Positions 28,621-36,100 of a stretch of 64,000 nucleotides of DNA are shown here, piece by piece. How positions within the stretch are numbered: position 1 is the stretch's first letter; each line of letters opens with the position of its first letter. The stretch comes from Modestobacter italicus (GTDB lineage: Bacteria > Actinomycetota > Actinomycetes > Mycobacteriales > Geodermatophilaceae). Location of the stretch: assembly GCF_019799965.1 (NCBI RefSeq), contig NZ_JABGCJ010000002.1, forward strand, positions 682,001-746,000, read 5' to 3'. The position numbers and the translations under genes were made by a program. The notes under the pieces were generated by a model that was given only the letters and a program-made list of their open reading frames with translations, was not told where the DNA came from and did not search any database.

Positions 28621-29751
28621 ATGAGCGATCTCGCCGCTGAGACCCCCCGCACCGGCACCGACCTCGAGACCCCCGTGCTGGCCCGGTTGTCGACGCTGGA
28701 CCGGTTCCTGCCGGTGTGGATCGTCGTGGCGATGGTCGCCGGCCTGCTGCTGGGTCGCCTGGTGCCCGGGCTGGACGACGCCCTGGACGCCGTCCGGATC
28801 GGCGAGGTGAGCCTGCCGATCGCGGTCGGTCTGCTGCTGATGATGTACCCGGTGCTGGCGAAGGTCCGGTACACCGAGCTGGACCGGGTGACCGGTGACC
28901 GCAAGCTGCTGGGCGCCTCGCTGGTGCTGAACTGGCTGGTCGGCCCGGCGCTGATGTTCGCCCTCGCCTGGCTGCTGCTGCCCGACCTGCCCGAGTACCG
29001 CACCGGCCTGGTGATCGTCGGCCTGGCCCGCTGCATCGCGATGGTGCTCATCTGGAACGACCTGTCCTGCGGTGACCGCGAGGCCGGGGCCGTGCTGGTG
29101 GCGATCAACTCGGTGTTCCAGATCCTCGCCTTCGCCGTGCTCGGCTGGTTCTACCTCCAGGTGCTGCCCGGCTGGCTAGGGCTGTCGACCACGTCGGCGG
29201 AGTTCAGCTTTTGGGCGATCGTCCTCTCGGTGCTGGTCTTCCTGGGCATCCCGCTGGTCGCCGGGTTCCTCACCCGCACGATCGGCGAGCGCACGAAGGG
29301 CCGCGACTGGTACGAGGGGCGGTTCCTGCCGAAGATCGGCCCGGTCGCCCTCTACGGCCTGCTGTTCACCATCGTCATGCTCTTCGCCCTGCAGGGCGAC
29401 GCGATCACCTCCAACCCCTGGGACGTCGCCCGCATCGCGCTGCCGCTGCTGGCCTACTTCGCCCTGATGTTCGGGGGCTCGTTCGTGCTCGGGATGCGGC
29501 TGCGGCTGGGGTACGCGAAGACCGCGACGCTGGCCTTCACCGCCGCCGGCAACAACTTCGAGCTCGCCATCGCCGTCGCGATCGGCACCTTCGGCGTCAC
29601 CTCCGGCCAGGCGCTGGCCGGCGTGGTGGGCCCGCTGATCGAGGTCCCGGTGCTGGTCGGCCTCGTCTACGTCTCGCTCTGGGCCGCCCGCCGCTGGTTC
29701 CCCGGCGACCCGACCGTCCCTGCTCCCACTCCCTCCCGGAGGAACGCATGA
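28621..29751 (+). CDS. acr3: ACR3-family arsenite efflux transporter
   Basis: Exports As(III), and in some members Sb(III), driven by the proton motive force. 376 residues, ten membrane segments. The family cysteine in a membrane segment is seen in IVGLARCIAMVLIWNDLSCGD, together with NSVFQILAFAVLGWFYL and the C-terminal FTAAGNNFELAIAVAIGTFGVTSGQALAGVVGPLIEVPVLVGLVY. Often annotated arsB in ACR3 context. It is coupled by ATGA to the arsenate reductase, so uptake-derived arsenate is reduced and the product expelled. Confidence 0.93.
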   Translation: MSDLAAETPRTGTDLETPVLARLSTLDRFLPVWIVVAMVAGLLLGRLVPGLDDALDAVRIGEVSLPIAVGLLLMMYPVLAKVRYTELDRVTGDRKLLGASLVLNWLVGPALMFALAWLLLPDLPEYRTGLVIVGLARCIAMVLIWNDLSCGDREAGAVLVAINSVFQILAFAVLGWFYLQVLPGWLGLSTTSAEFSFWAIVLSVLVFLGIPLVAGFLTRTIGERTKGRDWYEGRFLPKIGPVALYGLLFTIVMLFALQGDAITSNPWDVARIALPLLAYFALMFGGSFVLGMRLRLGYAKTATLAFTAAGNNFELAIAVAIGTFGVTSGQALAGVVGPLIEVPVLVGLVYVSLWAARRWFPGDPTVPAPTPSRRNA

Positions 29752-30158
29752 CCATGCCCAGCGTCCTGTTCGTCTGCGTGCACAACGCCGGCCGCTCCCA
29801 GATGGCCGCTGGCTGGCTGCGCCACCTGGCCGGGGACGCCGTCGAGGTGCGCTCGGCCGGGTCGGTGCCCGGCGACCAGGTCAACCCGTCGGCGGTCGCG
29901 GCGATGGCCGAGGTCGGCATCGACATCGCCGACCAGCGCCCCAAGGTGCTCACCACCGACGCCGTCGAGGCCTCCGACGTGGTGATCACCATGGGCTGCG
30001 GCGACGCCTGCCCGGTGTTCCCCGGGAAGCGGTACCTGGACTGGGCGCTGGAGGACCCGGCCGGCAAGGGCGTGGAGTCGGTGCGCCTCATCCGTGACGA
30101 GATCGAGGTGCGCGTCCGGGCGCTGCTCGCCGAGCTCCAGGTGTCCACCGCGCCGTGA
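29748..30158 (+). CDS. arsC: Arsenate reductase, low-molecular-weight phosphatase type
   Basis: Reduces As(V) to As(III) for export by the adjacent pump. 136 residues from ATG 29748, with GGAGG upstream; a second ATG lies two codons later. The P-loop CVHNAGR (Cys10, Arg16) is the catalytic anion-binding loop. The resolving-cysteine region MGCGDACPVFPGK and the acid motif DWALEDPAGK are also present, as in thioredoxin-coupled ArsC (S. aureus/B. subtilis type). It overlaps both neighbours by four bases. Confidence 0.9.
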   Translation: MTMPSVLFVCVHNAGRSQMAAGWLRHLAGDAVEVRSAGSVPGDQVNPSAVAAMAEVGIDIADQRPKVLTTDAVEASDVVITMGCGDACPVFPGKRYLDWALEDPAGKGVESVRLIRDEIEVRVRALLAELQVSTAP

Positions 30159-30580
30159 CCGGTCGGCCCAGCGTGCTGTTCGTCTGTGCACGCAACGCGG
30201 GGAAGTCCCAGCTGGCGGCGGGGCTGATGGCCCAGCTCGCCGGGGACGCGGTTGCGGTCGCCTCGGCCGGGACGGCGCCGCGGGAGGCGCTCAACGAGCA
30301 GGCGGTCCGGTCGCTGGCCGAGCTCGGCATCGACATCAGCGGTGAGCGGCCCAAACCGGTCACCGATCAGCTGGTCGGGAACGCCGACGTCGTGGTGGTC
30401 CTCGGCCGGGAGGCGCGGGTCGACCCGGTGCCCGGCACCCGTTCGGTGACCTGGGACGTCGACGAGCCGTCCGCCCGGGGCATCGAGGGCATGGCCCGGA
30501 TGCGGCTGGTGCGGGACGACATCGCGAACCGGGTGCGGGCGCTGGCCACCGAGCTCGGCGTCGAGCAGCACCCGGCGTGA
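30155..30580 (+). CDS. Arsenate-mycothiol transferase-like protein (ArsC1/ArsC2 type)
   Basis: 141 residues from GTG 30155. The P-loop is CARNAGK, with Lys17 where the classical enzyme has Arg. This Lys form, plus VVVVLGREARVD in place of the resolving cysteines and a GMARMRLVRDDIANRVRAL end, resembles the Corynebacterium glutamicum mycothiol-dependent arsenate reductases, which join arsenate to mycothiol and need mycoredoxin. Having both types in one operon suggests two electron routes for the same task. The exact partner is an inference from resemblance. Confidence 0.8.
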   Translation: MTGRPSVLFVCARNAGKSQLAAGLMAQLAGDAVAVASAGTAPREALNEQAVRSLAELGIDISGERPKPVTDQLVGNADVVVVLGREARVDPVPGTRSVTWDVDEPSARGIEGMARMRLVRDDIANRVRALATELGVEQHPA

Positions 30581-30606
30581 GCGCCGGGTCTCGCTGCGGC
30601 GGTCGG

Positions 30607-31059
30607 TCAGGTCCGGACGGCGTCCCGGTCGGCCGCCAGGTGGGTCACCGGGATGCCGGTGGCCTTTCGCAGCCGGGCCGGGAGGTCGCGGCGCAGCCAT
30701 TGGGAGAGACCGTGCGGCAGGGTGGACACGATGATCTCGTCGGCGGGGACGTGGCGGAGGGCGGCCCGGACCGCCTCCAGTGCGTCCGGGTCGCCGACCT
30801 CGCCGTCGACGGTGGCGCCCAGCTCGCGGAGGTGGTCCAGCGCGTGCTCCAGCCGCTGACAGGCCAGGGCGTAGGCGCGGTCCGCGGTCGAGGGGCCCAG
30901 GGCGGCATAGGCGCTCGGGCCGTCCGGCTGGTCGTGCAGCGGCGTGGCCGGGGCGACGACGTGGAAGGTGTGCGGCCCGCGGGCGATCCGCTCCGCCACG
31001 GCCTCGCTGAGGATCTCGGTGGTGAGGGTCTGGTTCGCGACGATCAGGCAGTGGCGCAT
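30607..31059 (-). CDS. Universal-stress-like alpha/beta protein
   Basis: 150 residues from ATG 31059, preceded by GGAGGA. A Rossmann-like alternation is visible: RHCLIVANQTL, HTFHVVAPATPL, a helix ACQRLEHALDHLRELGATVDGEVGD, then DEIIVSTLPHGLSQWLRRDLPARLRKATGIPVTHL, which is the position of the phosphate loop in Usp proteins. The GxxG(S/T) ATP motif itself is missing, so nucleotide binding is doubtful. Convergent with the arsenate reductase genes and divergent from an APC permease. Confidence 0.55.
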   Translation of the reverse strand: MRHCLIVANQTLTTEILSEAVAERIARGPHTFHVVAPATPLHDQPDGPSAYAALGPSTADRAYALACQRLEHALDHLRELGATVDGEVGDPDALEAVRAALRHVPADEIIVSTLPHGLSQWLRRDLPARLRKATGIPVTHLAADRDAVRT

Positions 31060-31187
31060 CTTCGTCCTCCGGTCCGGTCGGTGACCTGCGAACACCCCCA
31101 TGGTGAACTGGGTCACAGTCCGGCGCCAGTGCTGGCGTGCTTTGCGGTCCCGGCGCGACGGCAGCGGGTACGCCGCTGGGGCGGACG

Positions 31188-32441
31188 GTGAGCGGGAGCC
31201 CGGGCCTGGCTCGTCGGCTCGGCACCGGGGACGCCGTCGTCATCGGGCTGGGCTCGATGATCGGGGCCGGCGTCTTCGCGGCCTTCGCCCCGGCCGCCCA
31301 GGCCGCCGGCGCCGGTCTGCTGATCGGACTGGCGATCGCGGCGGTCGTGGCCTGGTGCAACGCCACCGCCTCGGCCCAGCTGGCCGCCCAGTACCCCGCA
31401 TCGGGCGGCACCTACGTCTACGGGCGGGAGCGGCTGGGGGACTGGTGGGGCTTCCTGGCCGGCTGGGGGTTCGTGATCGGCAAGACGGCCAGCTGTGCGG
31501 CGATGGCGCTGACCTTCGCTGCGTACGCCGCGCCGGCCGGGTGGCAGCGCCCGGTGGCCGTGGCCGCCGTCCTCGCGCTGACCGCGACGAACTACCGCGG
31601 GGTGACCCGCACCGCGGGGCTCACCCGGGTGATCGTGACCGTCGTCATGGCTGCGCTGGCCGTCGCGGTCGCGGCGATGCTGTTCGGTGGTCCTGCAGGC
31701 GGGCCGGGGCCGGAGGACTGGGCGGTCGAGGGCGGCGTCCTCGGAGTGCTGCAGTCGGCCGGGCTGTTGTTCTTCGCCTTCGCCGGCTACGCCCGGATCG
31801 CCACGCTGGGGGAGGAGGTCCGCGACCCGGCCCGGACCATCCCGCGCGCGGTCCTGCTGGCGCTGGGCGGCGCCGTGGTGGTCTACCTGGTGGTCGCGCT
31901 GGCGCTGCTGACCGCACTGGGGCCCGACGGCATCGCCGGGACGACGGAGCCGCTGGCCGCCGCCGTGGCCGCCGGCAGCTGGGAGTGGGCCGGCCCGGTC
32001 GTGCGGATCGGTGCCGCCGCGGCCGCGCTGGGCGCGCTGCTGGCGCTGATCGCCGGGGTGGGCCGCACCAGCCTGGCGATGGGCCGCCAGGGTGACCTGC
32101 CGCGGTACCTGGCGGCGGTCCACCCCCGCTTCGCCGTGCCGCACCGCGCCGAGGTCACCGTCGGGCTGGTCGTCTGCCTGCTGGTGCTCACCGTCGACCT
32201 GCGCGGCGCGATCGGCTTCTCCTCGTTCGGGGTGCTGCTGTACTACGCCGTCGCCAACGCCGCGGCGTTCACCCAGGACGGGGCGCACCGTCGCTTCCCC
32301 CGGTGGCTGCAGGTCCTCGGCCTGCTGGGCTGTCTGGTCCTGGTCGCCACGCTGCCGTGGCAGTCCGTGGCCGCCGGCATCGCCGTCTTCGCCGTCGGCA
32401 TCGCCTACCGGGCCACCCGGCTGCGGCTGGCGGCCCGCTGA
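31188..32441 (+). CDS. APC-family amino acid/amine permease
   Basis: 417 residues from GTG 31188; GTG 31137 is a possible longer start. About 12 membrane segments. The family opening is LGTGDAVVIGLGSMIGAGVFAAFAPAA with the unwound GSMIGAG substrate loop, then ASAQLAAQYPASGGTYVYGRERLG and FFAFAGYARIATLGEEVRDPARTIPRA. It likely takes up amino acids or amines; substrate unknown. It lies inside the arsenic region but nothing ties it to arsenic. Convergent with the flavoprotein gene. Confidence 0.85.
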   Translation: MSGSPGLARRLGTGDAVVIGLGSMIGAGVFAAFAPAAQAAGAGLLIGLAIAAVVAWCNATASAQLAAQYPASGGTYVYGRERLGDWWGFLAGWGFVIGKTASCAAMALTFAAYAAPAGWQRPVAVAAVLALTATNYRGVTRTAGLTRVIVTVVMAALAVAVAAMLFGGPAGGPGPEDWAVEGGVLGVLQSAGLLFFAFAGYARIATLGEEVRDPARTIPRAVLLALGGAVVVYLVVALALLTALGPDGIAGTTEPLAAAVAAGSWEWAGPVVRIGAAAAALGALLALIAGVGRTSLAMGRQGDLPRYLAAVHPRFAVPHRAEVTVGLVVCLLVLTVDLRGAIGFSSFGVLLYYAVANAAAFTQDGAHRRFPRWLQVLGLLGCLVLVATLPWQSVAAGIAVFAVGIAYRATRLRLAAR

Positions 32442-32454
32442 GCGCCGCGCGCGG

Positions 32455-33852
32455 TCAGCTCGGCCGGGCGGTCGCCAGCGGCTCCGGAGCCGCCCCGCAA
32501 CAGCTCGCCGGCTCCTCGGCCGACCACCCGTGCGCGCTGCCGGTGGCGAACCCGACGCCGGCGGTCTCCACGGCCTCGCGGTCGGCCAGGTCGGTGCTGC
32601 AGACGCCGGTCGCGGGCAGGTGCAGCTGGACGGCGTCGGCGGCCTCGAGGTCCCCGGCGAGCGCAGCGGCGATCGAGCGGACCTGCTCGTAGCCGGTGGC
32701 CAGCAGGAACGTCGGTGCCCGGCCGTAGGACTTCATCCCGGCCAGGTAGAAGCCCTCGTCAGGGTGGGCGAGGGCGCGGTGCCCGTGCGGGGGGACGGTG
32801 CCGCAGGAGTGCGCGTTCGGGTCGATCAGCGGCGCCAGCCGGACCGGAGCCTCGAGCGCGGCGTCCAGCTCCAGCCGGACCTCGCGGAGCAGGTCGAGGT
32901 CGGGGCGGAAGCCGGTGGCCCCGGCCAGCGCGTCGACGTGCAGGTCGACCGGGGCGCCGTCCCGGCCGGTGCCGGTGACCCACAGCAGCCCGTCGTCGGA
33001 GGGGGTGAACCGGGTCAGGGTGACCTCGCGGTGCAGCTCGACGTGCCCGGCCTGGACGGCGGCCTCGAGCGTGGACCCGAGCAGGCCGCGGGCGGGCAGC
33101 CCGTCGGCGTCCCCGCCGCCGTAGAGCCGGGCGGGGGAGCGGCCACGGATGGCCCAGCTGATCCGGGTGCCGGGCTCGGTGCGCTGCAGCTCGACCAGGG
33201 CCAGCAGGGTGTTCGCCGCGGAGTGGCCCATGCCGACGACGAGCGTGTGCCGCCCGGCGAACCGGGCCCGGTCACGGCCCAGGACGTCGGGCAGCGGGCC
33301 GACCAGCCAGTCGCCGGCCTGGTCCTCACCGATCGCGGGGAGGCCTGCGGCGCCCAGCGGGTTGCGCTGGCCCCAGGTGCCGGAGGCGTCGATCACCGCG
33401 CGCGCGGTCACGTCGTGCACCCGGCCGTCGACGAGGGTGCGCACCAGGTACGCCCGCCCCGCCCGCCCGACGGTGCGGGTCTTGTCCACCCCGACGCGGC
33501 TGACCGCGACCACCCGCGCGCTGGTGCGGATCCGGCCGGCCAGCTGCGGGGTCGCGGCCAGCGGGTCCAGGTACCGCTCGACGAGCTCGGCGCCGGTGGG
33601 CAGCGCGGTGCGGTCCGGGGACTCCCAGCCGGTCGGTTCGAGCAGCCGGACGGCGGCGTCGTCGAGGTCGTACTCCCACGGCGAGAACAGCCGCACGTGC
33701 CCCCATGCCCGCACGGCCGCCGCGGCCCGGTCGCCGGCCTCCAGCACCAGCGGTTCGAGACCGCGTTCCAGCAGGTGCGCCGCGGCGGCCAGTCCGACGG
33801 GGCCGGCGCCGATGACGACCACCGGGAGCTCGTGCGTCGGGTCAGCGCTCAT
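32455..33852 (-). CDS. FAD-dependent oxidoreductase, ArsO-like
   Basis: 465 residues from ATG 33852. The N-terminal FAD fold has VVVIGAGPVGLAAAAHLLERG and a second dinucleotide fold has HTLVVGMGHSAANTLLAL. The order and the GTWGQRNPLGAAGLPAIGE segment resemble flavin monooxygenase-like proteins found next to arsR genes (ArsO type). The C-terminus carries a vicinal cysteine pair in ASCCGAAP (Cys451-Cys452), suited to binding a soft metal or arsenical. Divergent from an ArsR regulator whose own end also has a Cys pair, so it is probably part of a second arsenic-responsive unit. Confidence 0.75.
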   Translation of the reverse strand: MSADPTHELPVVVIGAGPVGLAAAAHLLERGLEPLVLEAGDRAAAAVRAWGHVRLFSPWEYDLDDAAVRLLEPTGWESPDRTALPTGAELVERYLDPLAATPQLAGRIRTSARVVAVSRVGVDKTRTVGRAGRAYLVRTLVDGRVHDVTARAVIDASGTWGQRNPLGAAGLPAIGEDQAGDWLVGPLPDVLGRDRARFAGRHTLVVGMGHSAANTLLALVELQRTEPGTRISWAIRGRSPARLYGGGDADGLPARGLLGSTLEAAVQAGHVELHREVTLTRFTPSDDGLLWVTGTGRDGAPVDLHVDALAGATGFRPDLDLLREVRLELDAALEAPVRLAPLIDPNAHSCGTVPPHGHRALAHPDEGFYLAGMKSYGRAPTFLLATGYEQVRSIAAALAGDLEAADAVQLHLPATGVCSTDLADREAVETAGVGFATGSAHGWSAEEPASCCGAAPEPLATARPS

Positions 33853-33892
33853 GGGGGTGCTCCTGTCGTCGAGGCCAGTGAGCGGGGACATT

Positions 33893-33933
33893 AACAGCGA
33901 ACACTGTTGACAACAACCACTGTGTGTCAGACT
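33893..33933. promoter_or_regulatory. Divergent promoter/operator of the flavoprotein and second arsR genes
   Basis: The dyad AACAG-N6-CTGTT (33893-33908) overlaps a plus-strand -35 TTGACA (33907-33912) and a minus-strand -35 TTGTTG to -10 TAATGT pair spaced by 17. This AT-richer patch stands out from its surroundings. A repressor bound at the dyad would block both directions. Confidence 0.5.
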
Positions 33934-33940
33934 GGTCGGC

Positions 33941-34300
33941 ATGCGCCAGGACCTGGACGTGCGACTGCTGGACGTCGACGAGCTGACCTCGCCCGCCGAC
34001 CGGGCCCGCCTGCTCGCCCCGCAGCTGAAGGCGCTCGGCGACCCCAACCGGCTGCACCTGGTCCTGCTGCTGGCGGAGGGGCCGCGCACGGTGCGCCAGC
34101 TCACCGACGCCGCCGGCATGAGCCAGACCCTGGTCAGCCACCACCTGGCCCCGCTGCGCGAGCAGGGGCTGGTGACCGTCACGCCGAAGGGGCGCAGCAA
34201 CGTCTACGCGCTGTGCTGCGAGGCCCTGGCCGGTCCGGTCAAGGCGCTGGCCACGCTGGCCGCGCTCACCCCCGAGGGCGCCGACGCCTGCTGCTCCTGA
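33941..34300 (+). CDS. ArsR-family regulator with C-terminal cysteine pairs
   Basis: 119 residues, winged helix: LKALGDPNRLHLVLLLAEGPRTVRQLTDAAGMSQTLVSHHLAPLREQGLV. It lacks the CVCDL site of the arsR at 28107. Instead it has Cys92-Cys93 (LCCEAL) and Cys117-Cys118 (DACCS), an arrangement reminiscent of the Acidithiobacillus ferrooxidans ArsR, which binds As(III) through Cys95, Cys96 and Cys102. It is therefore likely a second arsenite sensor that arose independently. Divergent from the flavoprotein it presumably controls. Confidence 0.85.
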   Translation: MRQDLDVRLLDVDELTSPADRARLLAPQLKALGDPNRLHLVLLLAEGPRTVRQLTDAAGMSQTLVSHHLAPLREQGLVTVTPKGRSNVYALCCEALAGPVKALATLAALTPEGADACCS

Positions 34301-34319
34301 GCGCCCACGCCCCGGCGGG

Positions 34320-35129
34320 TCAGCGGCGGCGGGGCGCCCAGGGGTCGTCGGGGTCGAAGTCGTCGGGGTCGTCCTCTGCAGCCGTGCTCGCCGCCTGCCC
34401 CGGGGCGGGGCGCTGCTCGGCCCGCCGGGCCGCCGCCTCCAGGGCTGCGTCACGCTCGGCGAGGCGCTGGGCGCGCTCCAGCCGGGCGTCCTCGCGCAGC
34501 TGGCGGCGGGTGGGCGTGCCGTCGGGCCGGGTGAGCGCGAGCCAGTCGTCCTTCTGCCGCCACAGCGCGGCGCCGGCGATCGGCAACCCGATCGGGACGA
34601 CGTAGCCGGCCACCCGCTCCATGCCGCCCTCGCCGAGGAAGAGGAACACCGCGGCGCCGAAGAAGACCGTGCCGATCAGGCCGATCAGCCCGAGCAGGGC
34701 CAGCGTGGTGCCCAGCGCCTCGGACCGGGGCCGCACCCCGTAGGCCAGCGCGATCAGGCCGAGCGCCCCACCCACGAAGTACGCGGCAGCGGCGATCTGA
34801 TGAGCGGTGGCGTTGCCGTCGGAGGGGAAGACCCCGACCAGCAGCACGCCCAGGCCGGCGACGCCCAGGAACACCCGGGTCAGCCGGCCGCCGGTGCCCG
34901 ACAGTCCCGGGGCCAGCAGCAGCGCGCCGCCGACGATGAGCAGCCCCTGGACGACGAAGGAGGCGTTCATCAGCAGCCGGGCCGGCGAGGCTGCCGTCCC
35001 GAGGTCGCTGATCACGTCGGCGGACCGGGAGTAACCGCCGAACTGGCTGGCCACGATCGCCTCGACGACGAAGAACTGCAGGGTGAGCAGCCAGAGGAGG
35101 CCACCCCAGCGGTACCGGCTGTCCGTCAC
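34320..35129 (-). CDS. DUF998-family membrane protein
   Basis: 269 residues from GTG 35129. About seven membrane segments ([56 protein letters not shown] and others) with the family features SDLGTAASP and [32 protein letters not shown] cytoplasmic tail of about 75 charged residues ends in Asp-Asp-Phe-Asp-Pro repeats and APRRR. Function of the family unknown. Its stop and that of the convergent arsR gene lie in the arms of a weak hairpin (34297-34323). Confidence 0.75.
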   Translation of the reverse strand: MTDSRYRWGGLLWLLTLQFFVVEAIVASQFGGYSRSADVISDLGTAASPARLLMNASFVVQGLLIVGGALLLAPGLSGTGGRLTRVFLGVAGLGVLLVGVFPSDGNATAHQIAAAAYFVGGALGLIALAYGVRPRSEALGTTLALLGLIGLIGTVFFGAAVFLFLGEGGMERVAGYVVPIGLPIAGAALWRQKDDWLALTRPDGTPTRRQLREDARLERAQRLAERDAALEAAARRAEQRPAPGQAASTAAEDDPDDFDPDDPWAPRRR

Positions 35130-35188
35130 GAGGAGTCATCGTCCCAGCCCTGGCTGTGCGGTGGAGGGCGGGGCGGCAGAGTGGCGGT

Positions 35189-35521
35189 GTGACGATCCGC
35201 TCCATCGCCCTGTTCGTGCTCGCCGCGCTGCTGGAGATCGGCGGGGCCTGGCTGGTCTGGCAGGGGCTCCGGGACTCCCGCGGCTGGGTCTGGGTCGGGC
35301 TCGGGATGGTGTCGCTGGCGCTCTACGGCGTGGTGGCCACGCTGCAGCCGGAGGCCGCCTTCGGCCGGGTGCTGGCCGCCTACGGCGGCGTCTTCATCGT
35401 CGGCTCGCTGCTGTGGGCCATGGTGGCCGACGGCTTCCGCCCCGACCGCTGGGACGTCGCCGGTGCGGTCGTCTGCCTGGTCGGGGTCGCGCTGATCATG
35501 TACGCGCCCCGCAGCGCCTGA
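35189..35521 (+). CDS. YnfA/UPF0060-family small membrane protein
   Basis: 110 residues from GTG 35189, matching the family N-terminus ([26 protein letters not shown]); GTG or ATG codons further up lie before the domain. Four membrane segments, ending [17 protein letters not shown]. The conserved Glu in the first segment ([11 protein letters not shown]) and [13 protein letters not shown] are typical. The family resembles small multidrug-resistance exporters but its role is not established. Convergent with an EVE-domain gene through a hairpin. Confidence 0.85.
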   Translation: MTIRSIALFVLAALLEIGGAWLVWQGLRDSRGWVWVGLGMVSLALYGVVATLQPEAAFGRVLAAYGGVFIVGSLLWAMVADGFRPDRWDVAGAVVCLVGVALIMYAPRSA

Positions 35522-35573
35522 CCCCGCGGCACCGGCGGTAGCCGTCGCGGCGGCTGCCGTGGGTCCGGGGTCA
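35519..35573. terminator. Hairpin enclosing the gap between convergent ynfA-like and EVE genes
   Basis: Outer arms TGACCCC (35519-35525) and GGGGTCA (35567-35573) pair perfectly and contain the stop codons of the two convergent genes. Between them AGCCG and CGGCT form an inner stem. Probable bidirectional terminator, same design as the one at 21451. Confidence 0.6.
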
Positions 35574-35993
35574 GCGCCGGACGCCGGCATGCGCCAGCAC
35601 GGCGGCGTACTGCCCTGCCGACAGCCAGGACGGGTTGCTCCCCGCCGGCATCCGCAGCACCTCCGCATCGCGCGCCGCCGGGTCGGCGAGCAGCTCGGCA
35701 CGGTCCACCGGCTCGGCCAGTCGGGTCCAGCGGACGGCGACGGCGGGCCCGTCCTCGCCCGGCTGGGGCCGGCCGGTCAGCACCCCCAGGGCGTGCACAC
35801 CGGGCCGGTCCCGGCCGCTGACCCACAGCAGACACGGCTGGCCCGGGGTCATCAGCTCCAGCCGGTAGCTGGGGCGCACGCAGCGGGCCAGCTCGGCGGT
35901 CTCGCCGATCTGCCAGTCGGGCCGCAGCGCACCGGGTGGCCGGGTGCTCTTCAGCACCCAGCAGGCGACGTCCGGCGAGGTCAGGCGGGGCAC
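35571..35993 (-). CDS. EVE-domain protein
   Basis: 140 residues from GTG 35993; GTG 36050 would add a Arg/Pro-rich extension and overlap the divergent promoter region. The PUA-like EVE fold is visible in VACWVLKSTRPPG, DWQIGETAELARCVRPSYRLELMTPGQPCLLWVSGRDRPGVHALGVLTG and AEVLRMPAGSNPSWLS. EVE domains bind modified bases, such as 5-methylcytosine, in DNA or RNA and occur in defence as well as housekeeping settings. No defence genes are near it. Divergent from the MurE-like gene. Confidence 0.7.
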   Translation of the reverse strand: MPRLTSPDVACWVLKSTRPPGALRPDWQIGETAELARCVRPSYRLELMTPGQPCLLWVSGRDRPGVHALGVLTGRPQPGEDGPAVAVRWTRLAEPVDRAELLADPAARDAEVLRMPAGSNPSWLSAGQYAAVLAHAGVRR

Positions 35994-36100
35994 GGTGACC
36001 AGCCAACCAGGCCGGGCAGGGGCACCGCGCGCCCGCGGTCGGTGGCGCACGTCCTGGTCTCGCGCTGCCGACCCGCGGTGTTGCCCCTAGCGTCAGCGGC

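Noticed and set aside
35571-35993. EVE-domain gene as part of a defence island
   Set aside because: No nuclease, helicase, methylase or toxin genes adjoin; neighbours are membrane proteins and a Mur ligase homolog.
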